From contig CM025850.1 of assembly GCA_003952965.2 (NCBI GenBank), positions 23,881,830-23,945,829 of the forward strand: 64,000 bases of DNA. The letters run 5' to 3'. The notes under the pieces were generated by a model, which was not told the origin of the DNA, ran no database searches, and was given only the letters and a program-made list of their open reading frames with translations. Position 1 is the first letter of the stretch; the number at the start of each line of letters is the position of its first letter. Position numbers and translations under genes: made by a program. Shown here piece after piece: positions 1-10,600 of the stretch. The stretch comes from Morella rubra (taxonomy: Eukaryota > Streptophyta > Magnoliopsida > Fagales > Myricaceae).

Positions 1-866
1 GGGACCCTGTTGGAGCTTGTATATGATCTCATTAAATGGAAGCAAGGAAGTTGCTCTTGAACTTGATGCTTTGTTTGGCTTTTACCATCTCTGAACCCTA
101 TAGCAAGAGATCGAGAAGCTAGTTTTACCGGACAGCTTCAGAAGGAATAGTCATATCTATAGCTACGTGAAATATCATGCTTACCAAGCGTACGTTTAAC
201 TGCAAAAGCATGCATTCTAAATATTCTAAACTTCTGGGCAGCGACGACCTATGCCATGCCTGCATTTGAACTCAGTTTCTGATACCAATAAAGTTTTACC
301 TATATATGTTTCACTGCGGCTGTCTCATCAAGAAAAGAACCCGGTCCGGCCGTTTACTTTGTGTTTCACAAAAAGCTAGCATCGATCCATGGGCATAAAG
401 TCATCATCCAAGGAGGAATCATGGAAAGCTACGAACCAATGTTAGAAAGAATAAATTCCTGGGTTTTTTAGTCTCGATCTAATGGGGGAAGGGGGAATAT
501 CAGTTGAGAAGTACTATACCTGGATGATTGTTAGATATATATATCTGGGGATACCTCCAAAGTCAGAACTGAATTATTTTTTGGACCCATTATAATTTGC
601 AGAAGGCATGCTGTAAAGCGGTGGATACCTCAAGACTATCATCTTTTTCAAAGTCGCACATGGGATATAATTAAATCAAGGCAAAAAACCTGGAGGATTA
701 AGCACAAAAACTCAATATAAAAATTATAGGAACGGTAGAAGATTCTTTTTGAATTGTTATCCAAATAAAGTCCAATGAAATGAAAGAAGCCCCGGCCTCA
801 GAAAAAAAGAATCAGATAAGAATTGGCCTTCAGTCTAGATACCTTCTTTTTCCGGACATTTATTCT
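1..866. other. left flank, no gene recognised
   Basis: A/T-rich DNA outside the triplicated segment. I see no long open frame and no recognisable exon on either strand. It joins directly to the repeated segment, so it is probably the native left flank of the original single-copy locus. Confidence 0.5.
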
Positions 867-970
867 AGACAGAAACACGACAGAGTTAGCGGAAGACATA
901 AAGGTGCAATTAATTAGTTAAAAAAATATCTCTGTACTTAATTAAAAAGAAAAAGTAGGGTCGAGATTGT

Positions 971-1095
971 TCTATTAAGCTTGTGAACGGCATGTTGGGT
1001 AGGTGAGCTAGAAGAGTAAAATACATCATGCAGGTCGGTGGTTCAAAATTCACCCACTGCCGCTCAATTTTTCTAGGGCCTGCTAGATCAGACAT
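971..1095 (+). other. possible tRNA-derived (SINE-like) fragment at the repeat edge
   Basis: The stretch near 1030-1065 contains GGTCGGTGGTTCAAAATTC followed by CACCCAC, close to a pol III B box and T-arm (GGTTCRANNC). A weak A-box-like GGTGAGCTAGAAGAG lies about 25 bases upstream. It is also present at 12281-12405 and inverted at 11864-11988. No poly-A tail or clear target duplication was found, so the SINE call is tentative. Confidence 0.25.
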
Positions 1096-3420
1096 ATGCC
1101 AGCAGTTTCATGTGGAAAACTACTAGCAATTAATTGATGAAAAAGTACTCCATAGACAAAAAAAAAATATTCTTCTACATTGGGATATCACCTCTTTGAC
1201 TAATGCGAACCGGATCCGATCCTCCATAATTCAGTTTATTGTGACATATTTGCTCTTTATTGATGGTCCACCCTTGATTATAAAAACATAAGTACTAGTT
1301 CTAGTAGAAGCATTAACATCATAATCATAAACATATGATGAATCAAACGTCACGGTTGGTTCAACGAATACCATTAGTGCGTGCTTACGTGTGTGTGTGT
1401 GTGTGTGTATGGCGGTTGATGAAAGTTTATTAGATATGACAGGTTTGGGTTACTCTTAATTAAGCAGGCAATACCTTAAGAGCAGATCAACTGTAACTGT
1501 TTTTAAATAAACTGATCGCTCACATCACATGTTGGAGTTCTAATGGTGTACTTGGTGCTTAAAAGGGCTCCACTAAATTATAATTATTAGCATACATGTA
1601 ATGAAGATTATGAGTAGTGCCCTTTAATTGGGAAGGAAATTAAACTTTGTATAAACAGAAAGAAGATCTGGAAACAGGCAATTAACATTCTCTGAACCAA
1701 AGTGAACTACGAATTTAATGAGTAGAGTGGGGAGGGAAAAACTTATTTTACACCCAGTAGAGAAGCTAAAAGTTGGAATGACGTTCTCTGCCCCCATTCT
1801 GCAATACAGAGGATCTGACCAGAACTTACACATAATCGATGTCAAGAATCTTATTATGCAGATATATGAGAGATTTTTCAAAGGCATTTAGTAATAAATT
1901 GATTTATAATAGTTAGATGCAAAAAGGTGGTCACGGGTGATTGGTTACTCAGGCTTTTTACCACATTAATTCAGTATTTTAATGGAAAGGCTCATCTAAA
2001 GTAGGCACTATAAAAGCTGTGGTCCTCATGACTTCATTGAAAACGAGTTACTGAGATCATCGAGCTCAACCATTTTTTCTATGAGATATGAAAGTATGTG
2101 ATGAAGTTTCAACTGTTCCTTGAAGGTTAAAGCACTCATAGTGGTAAACCCTGATGGATTCATGGGAAAGCCACTAATGTGTTAAAAGCAGCAAATAATC
2201 CTGACTTCTTAATGGCTCATTATGTCACTCCTACGAGATTCGTGGAAAGGTTCAGTGTTTTTCTATACAAGTGGCATAGAAAAGATACAAGCAGAAAGAA
2301 AGGCGTAAAGGAGGGAGGCTCAAAAATTTACTTCAATTTATAATTTCCATTTGCAAAAAGATGCATAAAATGGAAAGACCTTTTCTCTTCACCTGGACAC
2401 CATTTCTGGTCAATATTCTTCCCTTGCGTTGTCCCTTTATCAGAGTGAAGAATTTTTTATTAGGGCTGAGATCATTGCTGGTTGGAGTGGTTTTCCTTGT
2501 ATAAAGTAGATGTAAATAATTTGGGTTAACTTTATGATTACCTATGGAACCTGACTAAAGATCCATGAGGAGGCTTAGCTAGCTGCATACCCTTGTCACG
2601 CAGGACCTGACTACTGAAGTAACTAAACTAACCAAATGCTAGACTACTTTATATAGCTTGTTCTCAAAATCCATTTGATGGATCAGAAGACAAAGTCCAA
2701 TGACAAAATGGACCTTACTAGGCAGATAACATCCCTATAAGCTATAGTTGAAGCTCAAAATCCAGGACATGGATCAAATAGTAGCAGTTGAAACTCAAAA
2801 CCCAAGAGCTGATGCCCAAGTATGATACTCAGGCAGGACCTTACTTCATACGACTGCAACCTCAAAATCCACGAAATGCAAGAGTCACCTAATGGTGCAT
2901 GCATGGTACCCAAAACATGGAATTAACTTAGATAAAGGTTAAGGACCATATGGTCAGGTGTTCTAGGGTGTCGAAACTATTAAAAAGTTGTGGACAACAC
3001 CCCATGCACAGAGACCAACAACGACCTAATTCATCTTGGTGTGACAGCAAATCGATCATGTCCGCAAAAATTCCTGTCTGGGATTAGAAGACCTATCAAA
3101 GCAATCCTGCAAGAAAGATAAGACATCTATATCTTTACACACAAAAAGATAAAAGTACAAGGAAAAGAAAATATGCGCATAAGCTAAAAAGATTCACCAG
3201 CCACAATCTAATAACCTCTGTAAATTTATTAGTAATGAGAATTGTATTTCCATATGTTGTCTTATGCGAAGACACAAATTTTTGTCCTCCAATTGTGGAG
3301 CCAAACAAAACACCTTTTTCCATCAAGTCAAGCACCAGCCATGTCACAGAATATACTAACCTAGATTACAACATAGATCAGTTAGCAGAGAAGTCATATG
3401 ATAAAAGAATATGTCAGCTT
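1096..3420. other. gene-free stretch downstream of the zinc-finger gene (copy A)
   Basis: A/T-rich DNA without a convincing gene. It holds a GT microsatellite of ten units near 1390-1408 and a degenerate motif CTCAAAATCCA that recurs at about 2663, 2752, 2793 and 2860. The same DNA lies at 12406-14730 and, inverted, at 9537-11863. The open frames here are short and unrelated to known families. Confidence 0.5.
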
Positions 3421-4356
3421 TCACAGTCCCAATCTTAAATCCAAAGTCAATCCTGAAGAAGCGTAAGAAGAGGAGGAACCATCTTCTATAGGGGCAGGCA
3501 TATTCAAGTCCAACCCAGAACCTTCCTTTGTTCCACAAGGGCTGACCCATTGTGGGCTAAGCATTAATGGGTCATCCCCTTTCTCCCAATGGCACCTCTT
3601 ATGCCCACCCAAAGCTTGCCCACTTGAAAACACTCTCAAACAAATGCTGCACTTATGCCCTGACCCCAAAGCCATCAATACCTTATCCTCAATGCTATCC
3701 CTCTCATCACAAACATTATGCTCCTCAACCTGATCACAATCGCTCCTCATTATGGCGAAGCACCCTTTCACATTCTTGTGACTAGCCCTGTGCCCTCCCA
3801 ACGCTTGGTGCGACCCAAACACCTTCTTGCAACTCGAACACTCAAACCGGCAACTCGCCTCGTCAGCAGCCTCCTCCCGAACAAACCCTTCTGATTCTTG
3901 AACCCCTTGATTATAACTAATAGTAACACTCTTACTCTTACCCTCATCGTCGTTTCCCCCATTGGCCATCATCAACAAACATGCTGCAACTTCGTGATCC
4001 TCTTCACTCATTATCCCCAGCTCTTCCAAAGCATTCACTGGCGGAGAGACCGGTCTACGCATATTCGGCGGGGGGTTAATCCCGCGCCACTGGCGTTCCG
4101 GGTGGCACCGCATGTGCCCGAACAAGGCCTTCCACGACCAGAACTTCTTCCCGCACTCGCTGCACGGCCGCGTGATCTTGGGAGCACTTGGGTCGGGTTT
4201 CTTCCCGTGTTTGGGCTTCGAAACTATGCCAGCAGAACTCGAGGCCATCATCTCCTCGATTCTCATTAGTTTCGACCTCTTCTTCCGGCAGGTTTTCTCG
4301 TCGGGAGGAGGAGGCGAAGATGGTAAACAGAGATCGGAGTCAGTGGTGGTAGACAT
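3421..4356 (-). CDS. C2H2 zinc-finger repressor, ZAT3/DAZ-like (copy A)
   Basis: Intronless gene for a 311-residue nuclear transcription factor. Three Cys2-His2 fingers are visible: C65/C68/H81/H85 with the variant core WKALFGHMRCHPERQWRG, then C173/C176/H189/H193 and C236/C239/H252/H256, both with the plant-specific QALGGH core. Two EAR-type repression motifs follow, LDLNMP (282-287) and LTLDLRLGL (303-311), which in this family recruit TOPLESS-type co-repressors. A basic stretch KKRSK lies at 25-29. The first-finger signature and length match Arabidopsis ZAT2/ZAT3 (DAZ1/DAZ2), which act in male germline division. The start is the first ATG after a TATA-like TTATACA about 70 bases upstream. 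Two further copies exist (8601-9536, 14731-15666) with identical protein. Family certain; orthology inferred. Confidence 0.93.
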   Translation of the reverse strand: MSTTTDSDLCLPSSPPPPDEKTCRKKRSKLMRIEEMMASSSAGIVSKPKHGKKPDPSAPKITRPCSECGKKFWSWKALFGHMRCHPERQWRGINPPPNMRRPVSPPVNALEELGIMSEEDHEVAACLLMMANGGNDDEGKSKSVTISYNQGVQESEGFVREEAADEASCRFECSSCKKVFGSHQALGGHRASHKNVKGCFAIMRSDCDQVEEHNVCDERDSIEDKVLMALGSGHKCSICLRVFSSGQALGGHKRCHWEKGDDPLMLSPQWVSPCGTKEGSGLDLNMPAPIEDGSSSSYASSGLTLDLRLGL

Positions 4357-4426
4357 CGTTGAGATTTTTGCTGCTAAACTGAAAGGGAGACAAAGGGGGA
4401 AAAAGTGTAGACGTGCTGCAAGCGTT

Positions 4427-4530
4427 GTATAAGTAGGATAGGGCGGTTACTGTAAGCTTTGCGAGAGAACGAGCGGGGACACTTCGAATCAGGCGGTTAT
4501 TTTCAGTTGGGGGAGATAGTGGTGGCGGTT
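4427..4530 (-). promoter_or_regulatory. promoter of zinc-finger copy A with three MYB sites
   Basis: On the coding strand AACCGCC occurs at 4442-4448, 4492-4498 and 4524-4530, all in the same orientation, 86 to 174 bases before the start codon. A TATA-like TTATACA lies near 4427-4433. AACCG-type sites are bound by R2R3 MYBs, including the pollen regulator DUO1 as I recall. Equivalent sites lie at 8427-8433, 8459-8465 and 8509-8515 (copy B) and 15752-15758, 15802-15808 and 15834-15840 (copy C). Confidence 0.5.
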
Positions 4531-5533
4531 ATTCGTGCCGAGTCTAAATTACTGGGATGCCCTAGTGTACACGACATATGAGGTGGGTATAAGCAGGGTT
4601 GAAATAGTAAATTAATATGTTAACTTGGAGGCAAAGGAAGTTTAATTCCGTACGGAACCAAACCCCAGTACCTGGAACACTTGAAACGTGGTCACTATCA
4701 GTCAATGAAGTTTCCGCAAATGCCCCCCCACAGTTTTTACGCAAAATTGCCCTGTTCATATTGAGTGTATGCAAAAGATCTGTTTAAATGTATGCTTTTT
4801 CTTGGCAAAAAATTTGTGAATAAATCCTCTATTGCATTCCTTTGATGGGGTTTGGGAAGATTCAAGAAAGCAATGACAGGTAACAGGACAGAGGCCAGAG
4901 GGTCAGTTTCCAGTCCAGGGAAGCTGATTTGCAGTCGTAAACCAAAACAGAGGTGCTGGCTACTTCTCCACATTGCCGTTTTACCCAAATGCAGGCCACT
5001 CTGTAAACACACACAGTCTTCAAGGAGAAAAACAAAAAAAGTACAAAAGAAACAAAGAGACTTTTTGGCGCATTATAGCCAGCACAGTCCCAACTTCAGC
5101 CAATTATCATTTGGATTAATAAGTCTATCAAGACAACTTTACAGTGAATAGGAAAAAGATACCAGCAATCGCTTACACTAGAACTGTTTTGGATTACATT
5201 TATCTACAAATTAATTATAAGGCATATAGACAATGCCTATTGGGAAAGGAAGCAATGCATCCAAGTTGAAACAGGTCTTTTTCTGTCCTCTCTCTCTCTC
5301 TCTCTCTCAACAGTTGACATAGTAACAATTCGATATTTTCAACAGCATCTGACTGCAACACATGGAAAATTACAAAGGCAGTCAGAATATTATGGTGAGT
5401 ACCAATCAAACAAGCAGGAGGACGACGACTGTAGAAAGGCCAGGGAAATAAAAAGTAAGCACAGTTGAGTGCATTCTACACTATCTTTATCAACACACCA
5501 TGAAAGGAACACTATGATGCTCATCATGTCCTC
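4531..5533. other. spacer between the unknown gene and the zinc-finger gene
   Basis: Upstream region of the zinc-finger gene and probable 3' untranslated region of the three-exon gene, both on the minus strand. A CT microsatellite of ten units at about 5289-5308 matches the sequence used at the copy A/B junction. No extra gene is recognised. The same DNA is at 15841-16843 (copy C). Confidence 0.5.
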
Positions 5534-7201
5534 TCACTTCTCTAACCGATCTTGATGAGTTGAGGGAGCTTTGAAATCCTTCGTAGATTTTCCCAGGACA
5601 TTCAAAGCCGCAACCCGCTGTAACTCTTTCACTGTAACAGTGGGAAAAACAGATGAGAATGGAACAGAAGGGCTTCATATTGTCTCAGAATATTCAGAGA
5701 CCACATCCGGTAGTTAAGGCAAGTAAAATAAAAGTGTCAGCAACAGAATGCTACATTCAACAGGGAGATAATAGAACAAGTGAGAATATATGTGGACATT
5801 GCTATCTAAAACCACTACTCAGTTGTCATAAACTGCTGCCACAAAAAGAAAAAGGTAAGGCTACACACTACGATACATACGATACCCATTTGACATGGAT
5901 AGATACAGATGTTTAGGAGAAAACATGATAAAGTTTTACTTAACCCAATAGAGCATAATAAAATCAACAGCCATAAAAGACGTCAGCTAATGGTTCCACA
6001 CACTATCAATAGTTTTGATAGCACCCAGCACAAAATACCTTCATCTGACAAATCATCAGCATTGGCAGAAGAAGCAGTGGGAGATATTCCACAGAAGAAT
6101 GGAAGGCATACAAGTGCATACGAGTTCACCAAAGTAATTATTCCCTTTACAATTTAAACAAGGAAATGATATGTAAGCCAGAACAATGATCAGATTATCC
6201 ATCTAGACAAAGATGAATGTAAGAGAATAAGCCATTCACAAAATACCCTGTCCAATTTATGAAAGATTCTGTTAAAATTGTTGAAAAAGAGGCAGTAAAA
6301 GCGACAATTTCATATCACCTTCCTCTAGTGAAAGCTGAATCGATCTCTTTTCCAACTCAACAGCATGTCTACTGAGCTCAACTGAAGAGAGTGAGCGAAG
6401 CACTAAGAATCACATAAATCAAAGGGAAAAAGATCCATTAGAACTTAAGTAGTGGAGAATAAAGCATGTTAAAGAGACTTCTTTGAAATAGGAGGGCATA
6501 CTCTGGAGATAATCCTCTTGATCTGCTTGATCTATTTTTCTTAATACCATCTGAAGTTCATGAGATCGCTCTTCCCACCGTAGATTTTTTGATCCCTTTG
6601 AATTACTCAAGGGAAAGACAGCAGAAGCAACAGGATGATTATTGGATTCTAACATCATACCAGGCTTTCCAAGAGAATGAGAAACTGAAGGTTTTCCAAA
6701 TGAACTAATTGAAGCTGCCATCGGAAAAGGTACAAATGCTGGAAAACAAGAGACCTTTGGCTCCTTCATCTGGGAACTGGGTTGGGAAGTCTCCTCCTGG
6801 CAAGTAGCTTGCCTTGACTGCAGGCAGTCCACATTGATGCTTGTGATATCACCAGTGCTGTTCTTGCCTAATTCTGCATCCGATTTTCTACGGACATAGA
6901 CAAGATGTCCATTTGCAGCATTGCTGCTTGGAGATTGATGGTGAGGGGGGCTCTCAGGGCACTCAAGTGAGGGGCGCTTGGTGCCAGAAACTTTAATGGC
7001 ATCACTGATCGGACCTCTATCCTTCAAAAGTGAAGAATTTCCAGTAGGGTTGGGAACCACAATTCTATTTCCATGCTGTGAATCTCTCAAAGCTGTCTTC
7101 TTTACAGAAACAGGCAGTTGCTTATCACGAGTAGGCAAGTCATTTTCGGTACTTCCCATACCATATTCATTGAATATAGAGTCTACTGTTTGTTGAACCA
7201 T
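5534..7201 (-). CDS. unknown plant protein, coiled-coil-like C-terminus (copy A, lacks native promoter)
   Basis: Three exons join in frame: 6502-7201, 6319-6402 and 5534-5631, giving 293 residues from the ATG at 7201. I do not recognise a named family. The N-terminal two thirds is Ser/Pro-rich and probably disordered, with a conserved-looking VYVRRKSDAELGK around residues 101-113. The C-terminal part is charged and probably helical, with LRSLSSVELSRHAVELEKRS crossing the first splice. The ATG directly follows a CACAG splice-acceptor-like sequence, so an upstream leader exon is expected. In this copy the DNA upstream of 7564 is replaced by the inverted segment, so the leader and promoter seen for copy C (21387-21462) are missing. 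It may be silent or driven by new sequence. The coding exons themselves are unbroken. Confidence 0.6.
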
Positions 7202-7560
7202 CTGTGCACAAAATTAATAAGAAATACAGTTAGCAAGTTACGCCCAAAATAGTTGCGCGCAAAATTAATCACCGGAAGTAGCTTATATGGAATACAGGAC
7301 AAATTACATGGAAACAAATATATGTCCTTGGTATTAGTCCCAGTGTAAATGAGTATCAACAGGCACATATGGTACTCTAACAAGGCTCGACAGATGAAGA
7401 TATCTCACTAGTAAACTCTTGCCTTCTATTTAGGATATCAGTACACTACCCTATTTGAAACCAAAATATGTAAATAACGACAACCTTAGAAACAAAAAGA
7501 TGCATCTAACCGCATTTTAGCACATTTAACAACAAAAGGAAATGCAAAGATGCAGAACAA

Positions 7561-7687
7561 AACAGGTCTTTTTCTGTCCTCTCTCTCTCTCTCTCTCAAA
7601 GTCAGATGCTGTTGAAAATATCGAATTGTTACTATGTCAACTGTTTGAGAGAGAGAGAGAGAGAGAGAGGACAGAAAAAGACCTGTT
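7561..7687. repeat. hairpin junction between copies A and B
   Basis: Copy A breaks off at 7564 and is followed by about 35 bases that repeat the sequence near 5270-5308, including a CT tract of nine units. Copy B starts at 7600 and soon gives the reverse complement of the same stretch (about 7648-7686). The two arms could pair as a stem of about 35 bp around a loop of about 50 bases. The pattern fits two template switches, the first at a shared AAACA. Confidence 0.8.
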
Positions 7688-10600
7688 TCAACTTGGATGC
7701 ATTGCTTCCTTTCCCAATAGGCATTGTCTATATGCCTTATAATTAATTTGTAGATAAATGTAATCCAAAACAGTTCTAGTGTAAGCGATTGCTGGTATCT
7801 TTTTCCTATTCACTGTAAAGTTGTCTTGATAGACTTATTAATCCAAATGATAATTGGCTGAAGTTGGGACTGTGCTGGCTATAATGCGCCAAAAAGTCTC
7901 TTTGTTTCTTTTGTACTTTTTTTGTTTTTCTCCTTGAAGACTGTGTGTGTTTACAGAGTGGCCTGCATTTGGGTAAAACGGCAATGTGGAGAAGTAGCCA
8001 GCACCTCTGTTTTGGTTTACGACTGCAAATCAGCTTCCCTGGACTGGAAACTGACCCTCTGGCCTCTGTCCTGTTACCTGTCATTGCTTTCTTGAATCTT
8101 CCCAAACCCCATCAAAGGAATGCAATAGAGGATTTATTCACAAATTTTTTGCCAAGAAAAAGCATACATTTAAACAGATCTTTTGCATACACTCAATATG
8201 AACAGGGCAATTTTGCGTAAAAACTGTGGGGGGGCATTTGCGGAAACTTCATTGACTGATAGTGACCACGTTTCAAGTGTTCCAGGTACTGGGGTTTGGT
8301 TCCGTACGGAATTAAACTTCCTTTGCCTCCAAGTTAACATATTAATTTACTATTTCAACCCTGCTTATACCCACCTCATATGTCGTGTACACTAGGGCAT
8401 CCCAGTAATTTAGACTCGGCACGAATAACCGCCACCACTATCTCCCCCAACTGAAAATAACCGCCTGATTCGAAGTGTCCCCGCTCGTTCTCTCGCAAAG
8501 CTTACAGTAACCGCCCTATCCTACTTATACAACGCTTGCAGCACGTCTACACTTTTTCCCCCTTTGTCTCCCTTTCAGTTTAGCAGCAAAAATCTCAACG
8601 ATGTCTACCACCACTGACTCCGATCTCTGTTTACCATCTTCGCCTCCTCCTCCCGACGAGAAAACCTGCCGGAAGAAGAGGTCGAAACTAATGAGAATCG
8701 AGGAGATGATGGCCTCGAGTTCTGCTGGCATAGTTTCGAAGCCCAAACACGGGAAGAAACCCGACCCAAGTGCTCCCAAGATCACGCGGCCGTGCAGCGA
8801 GTGCGGGAAGAAGTTCTGGTCGTGGAAGGCCTTGTTCGGGCACATGCGGTGCCACCCGGAACGCCAGTGGCGCGGGATTAACCCCCCGCCGAATATGCGT
8901 AGACCGGTCTCTCCGCCAGTGAATGCTTTGGAAGAGCTGGGGATAATGAGTGAAGAGGATCACGAAGTTGCAGCATGTTTGTTGATGATGGCCAATGGGG
9001 GAAACGACGATGAGGGTAAGAGTAAGAGTGTTACTATTAGTTATAATCAAGGGGTTCAAGAATCAGAAGGGTTTGTTCGGGAGGAGGCTGCTGACGAGGC
9101 GAGTTGCCGGTTTGAGTGTTCGAGTTGCAAGAAGGTGTTTGGGTCGCACCAAGCGTTGGGAGGGCACAGGGCTAGTCACAAGAATGTGAAAGGGTGCTTC
9201 GCCATAATGAGGAGCGATTGTGATCAGGTTGAGGAGCATAATGTTTGTGATGAGAGGGATAGCATTGAGGATAAGGTATTGATGGCTTTGGGGTCAGGGC
9301 ATAAGTGCAGCATTTGTTTGAGAGTGTTTTCAAGTGGGCAAGCTTTGGGTGGGCATAAGAGGTGCCATTGGGAGAAAGGGGATGACCCATTAATGCTTAG
9401 CCCACAATGGGTCAGCCCTTGTGGAACAAAGGAAGGTTCTGGGTTGGACTTGAATATGCCTGCCCCTATAGAAGATGGTTCCTCCTCTTCTTACGCTTCT
9501 TCAGGATTGACTTTGGATTTAAGATTGGGACTGTGAAAGCTGACATATTCTTTTATCATATGACTTCTCTGCTAACTGATCTATGTTGTAATCTAGGTTA
9601 GTATATTCTGTGACATGGCTGGTGCTTGACTTGATGGAAAAAGGTGTTTTGTTTGGCTCCACAATTGGAGGACAAAAATTTGTGTCTTCGCATAAGACAA
9701 CATATGGAAATACAATTCTCATTACTAATAAATTTACAGAGGTTATTAGATTGTGGCTGGTGAATCTTTTTAGCTTATGCGCATATTTTCTTTTCCTTGT
9801 ACTTTTATCTTTTTGTGTGTAAAGATATAGATGTCTTATCTTTCTTGCAGGATTGCTTTGATAGGTCTTCTAATCCCAGACAGGAATTTTTGCGGACATG
9901 ATCGATTTGCTGTCACACCAAGATGAATTAGGTCGTTGTTGGTCTCTGTGCATGGGGTGTTGTCCACAACTTTTTAATAGTTTCGACACCCTAGAACACC
10001 TGACCATATGGTCCTTAACCTTTATCTAAGTTAATTCCATGTTTTGGGTACCATGCATGCACCATTAGGTGACTCTTGCATTTCGTGGATTTTGAGGTTG
10101 CAGTCGTATGAAGTAAGGTCCTGCCTGAGTATCATACTTGGGCATCAGCTCTTGGGTTTTGAGTTTCAACTGCTACTATTTGATCCATGTCCTGGATTTT
10201 GAGCTTCAACTATAGCTTATAGGGATGTTATCTGCCTAGTAAGGTCCATTTTGTCATTGGACTTTGTCTTCTGATCCATCAAATGGATTTTGAGAACAAG
10301 CTATATAAAGTAGTCTAGCATTTGGTTAGTTTAGTTACTTCAGTAGTCAGGTCCTGCGTGACAAGGGTATGCAGCTAGCTAAGCCTCCTCATGGATCTTT
10401 AGTCAGGTTCCATAGGTAATCATAAAGTTAACCCAAATTATTTACATCTACTTTATACAAGGAAAACCACTCCAACCAGCAATGATCTCAGCCCTAATAA
10501 AAAATTCTTCACTCTGATAAAGGGACAACGCAAGGGAAGAATATTGACCAGAAATGGTGTCCAGGTGAAGAGAAAAGGTCTTTCCATTTTATGCATCTTT

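Larger units (their letters stand above)
971..7564 (+). repeat. triplicated segment, copy A
   Basis: This 6.6-kb block matches 12281-18874 at a constant offset of 11310 bases wherever I compared them, with no indel seen. Its 867-5353 part also matches 7600-12092 in inverted orientation (positions sum to 12957-12959). It carries a minus-strand C2H2 zinc-finger gene (3421-4356) and a minus-strand three-exon gene (5534-7201). Identity extends through intergenic DNA, so this is segmental duplication and not similarity of coding sequence alone. On the right it ends abruptly at 7564: copy C continues into 18875 onward, whereas copy A switches to the inverted copy. Confidence 0.95.

Noticed and set aside
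4852..5151. A 99-codon plus-strand frame between the two repeated genes
   Set aside because: It lies in the probable 3' region of the minus-strand gene, is low in complexity and resembles nothing known.
8525..9059. Long open frames opposite the zinc-finger gene (106 and 123 codons) in every copy
   Set aside because: They are antisense shadows of a G/C-rich coding exon; no family resemblance and no promoter or splice support.
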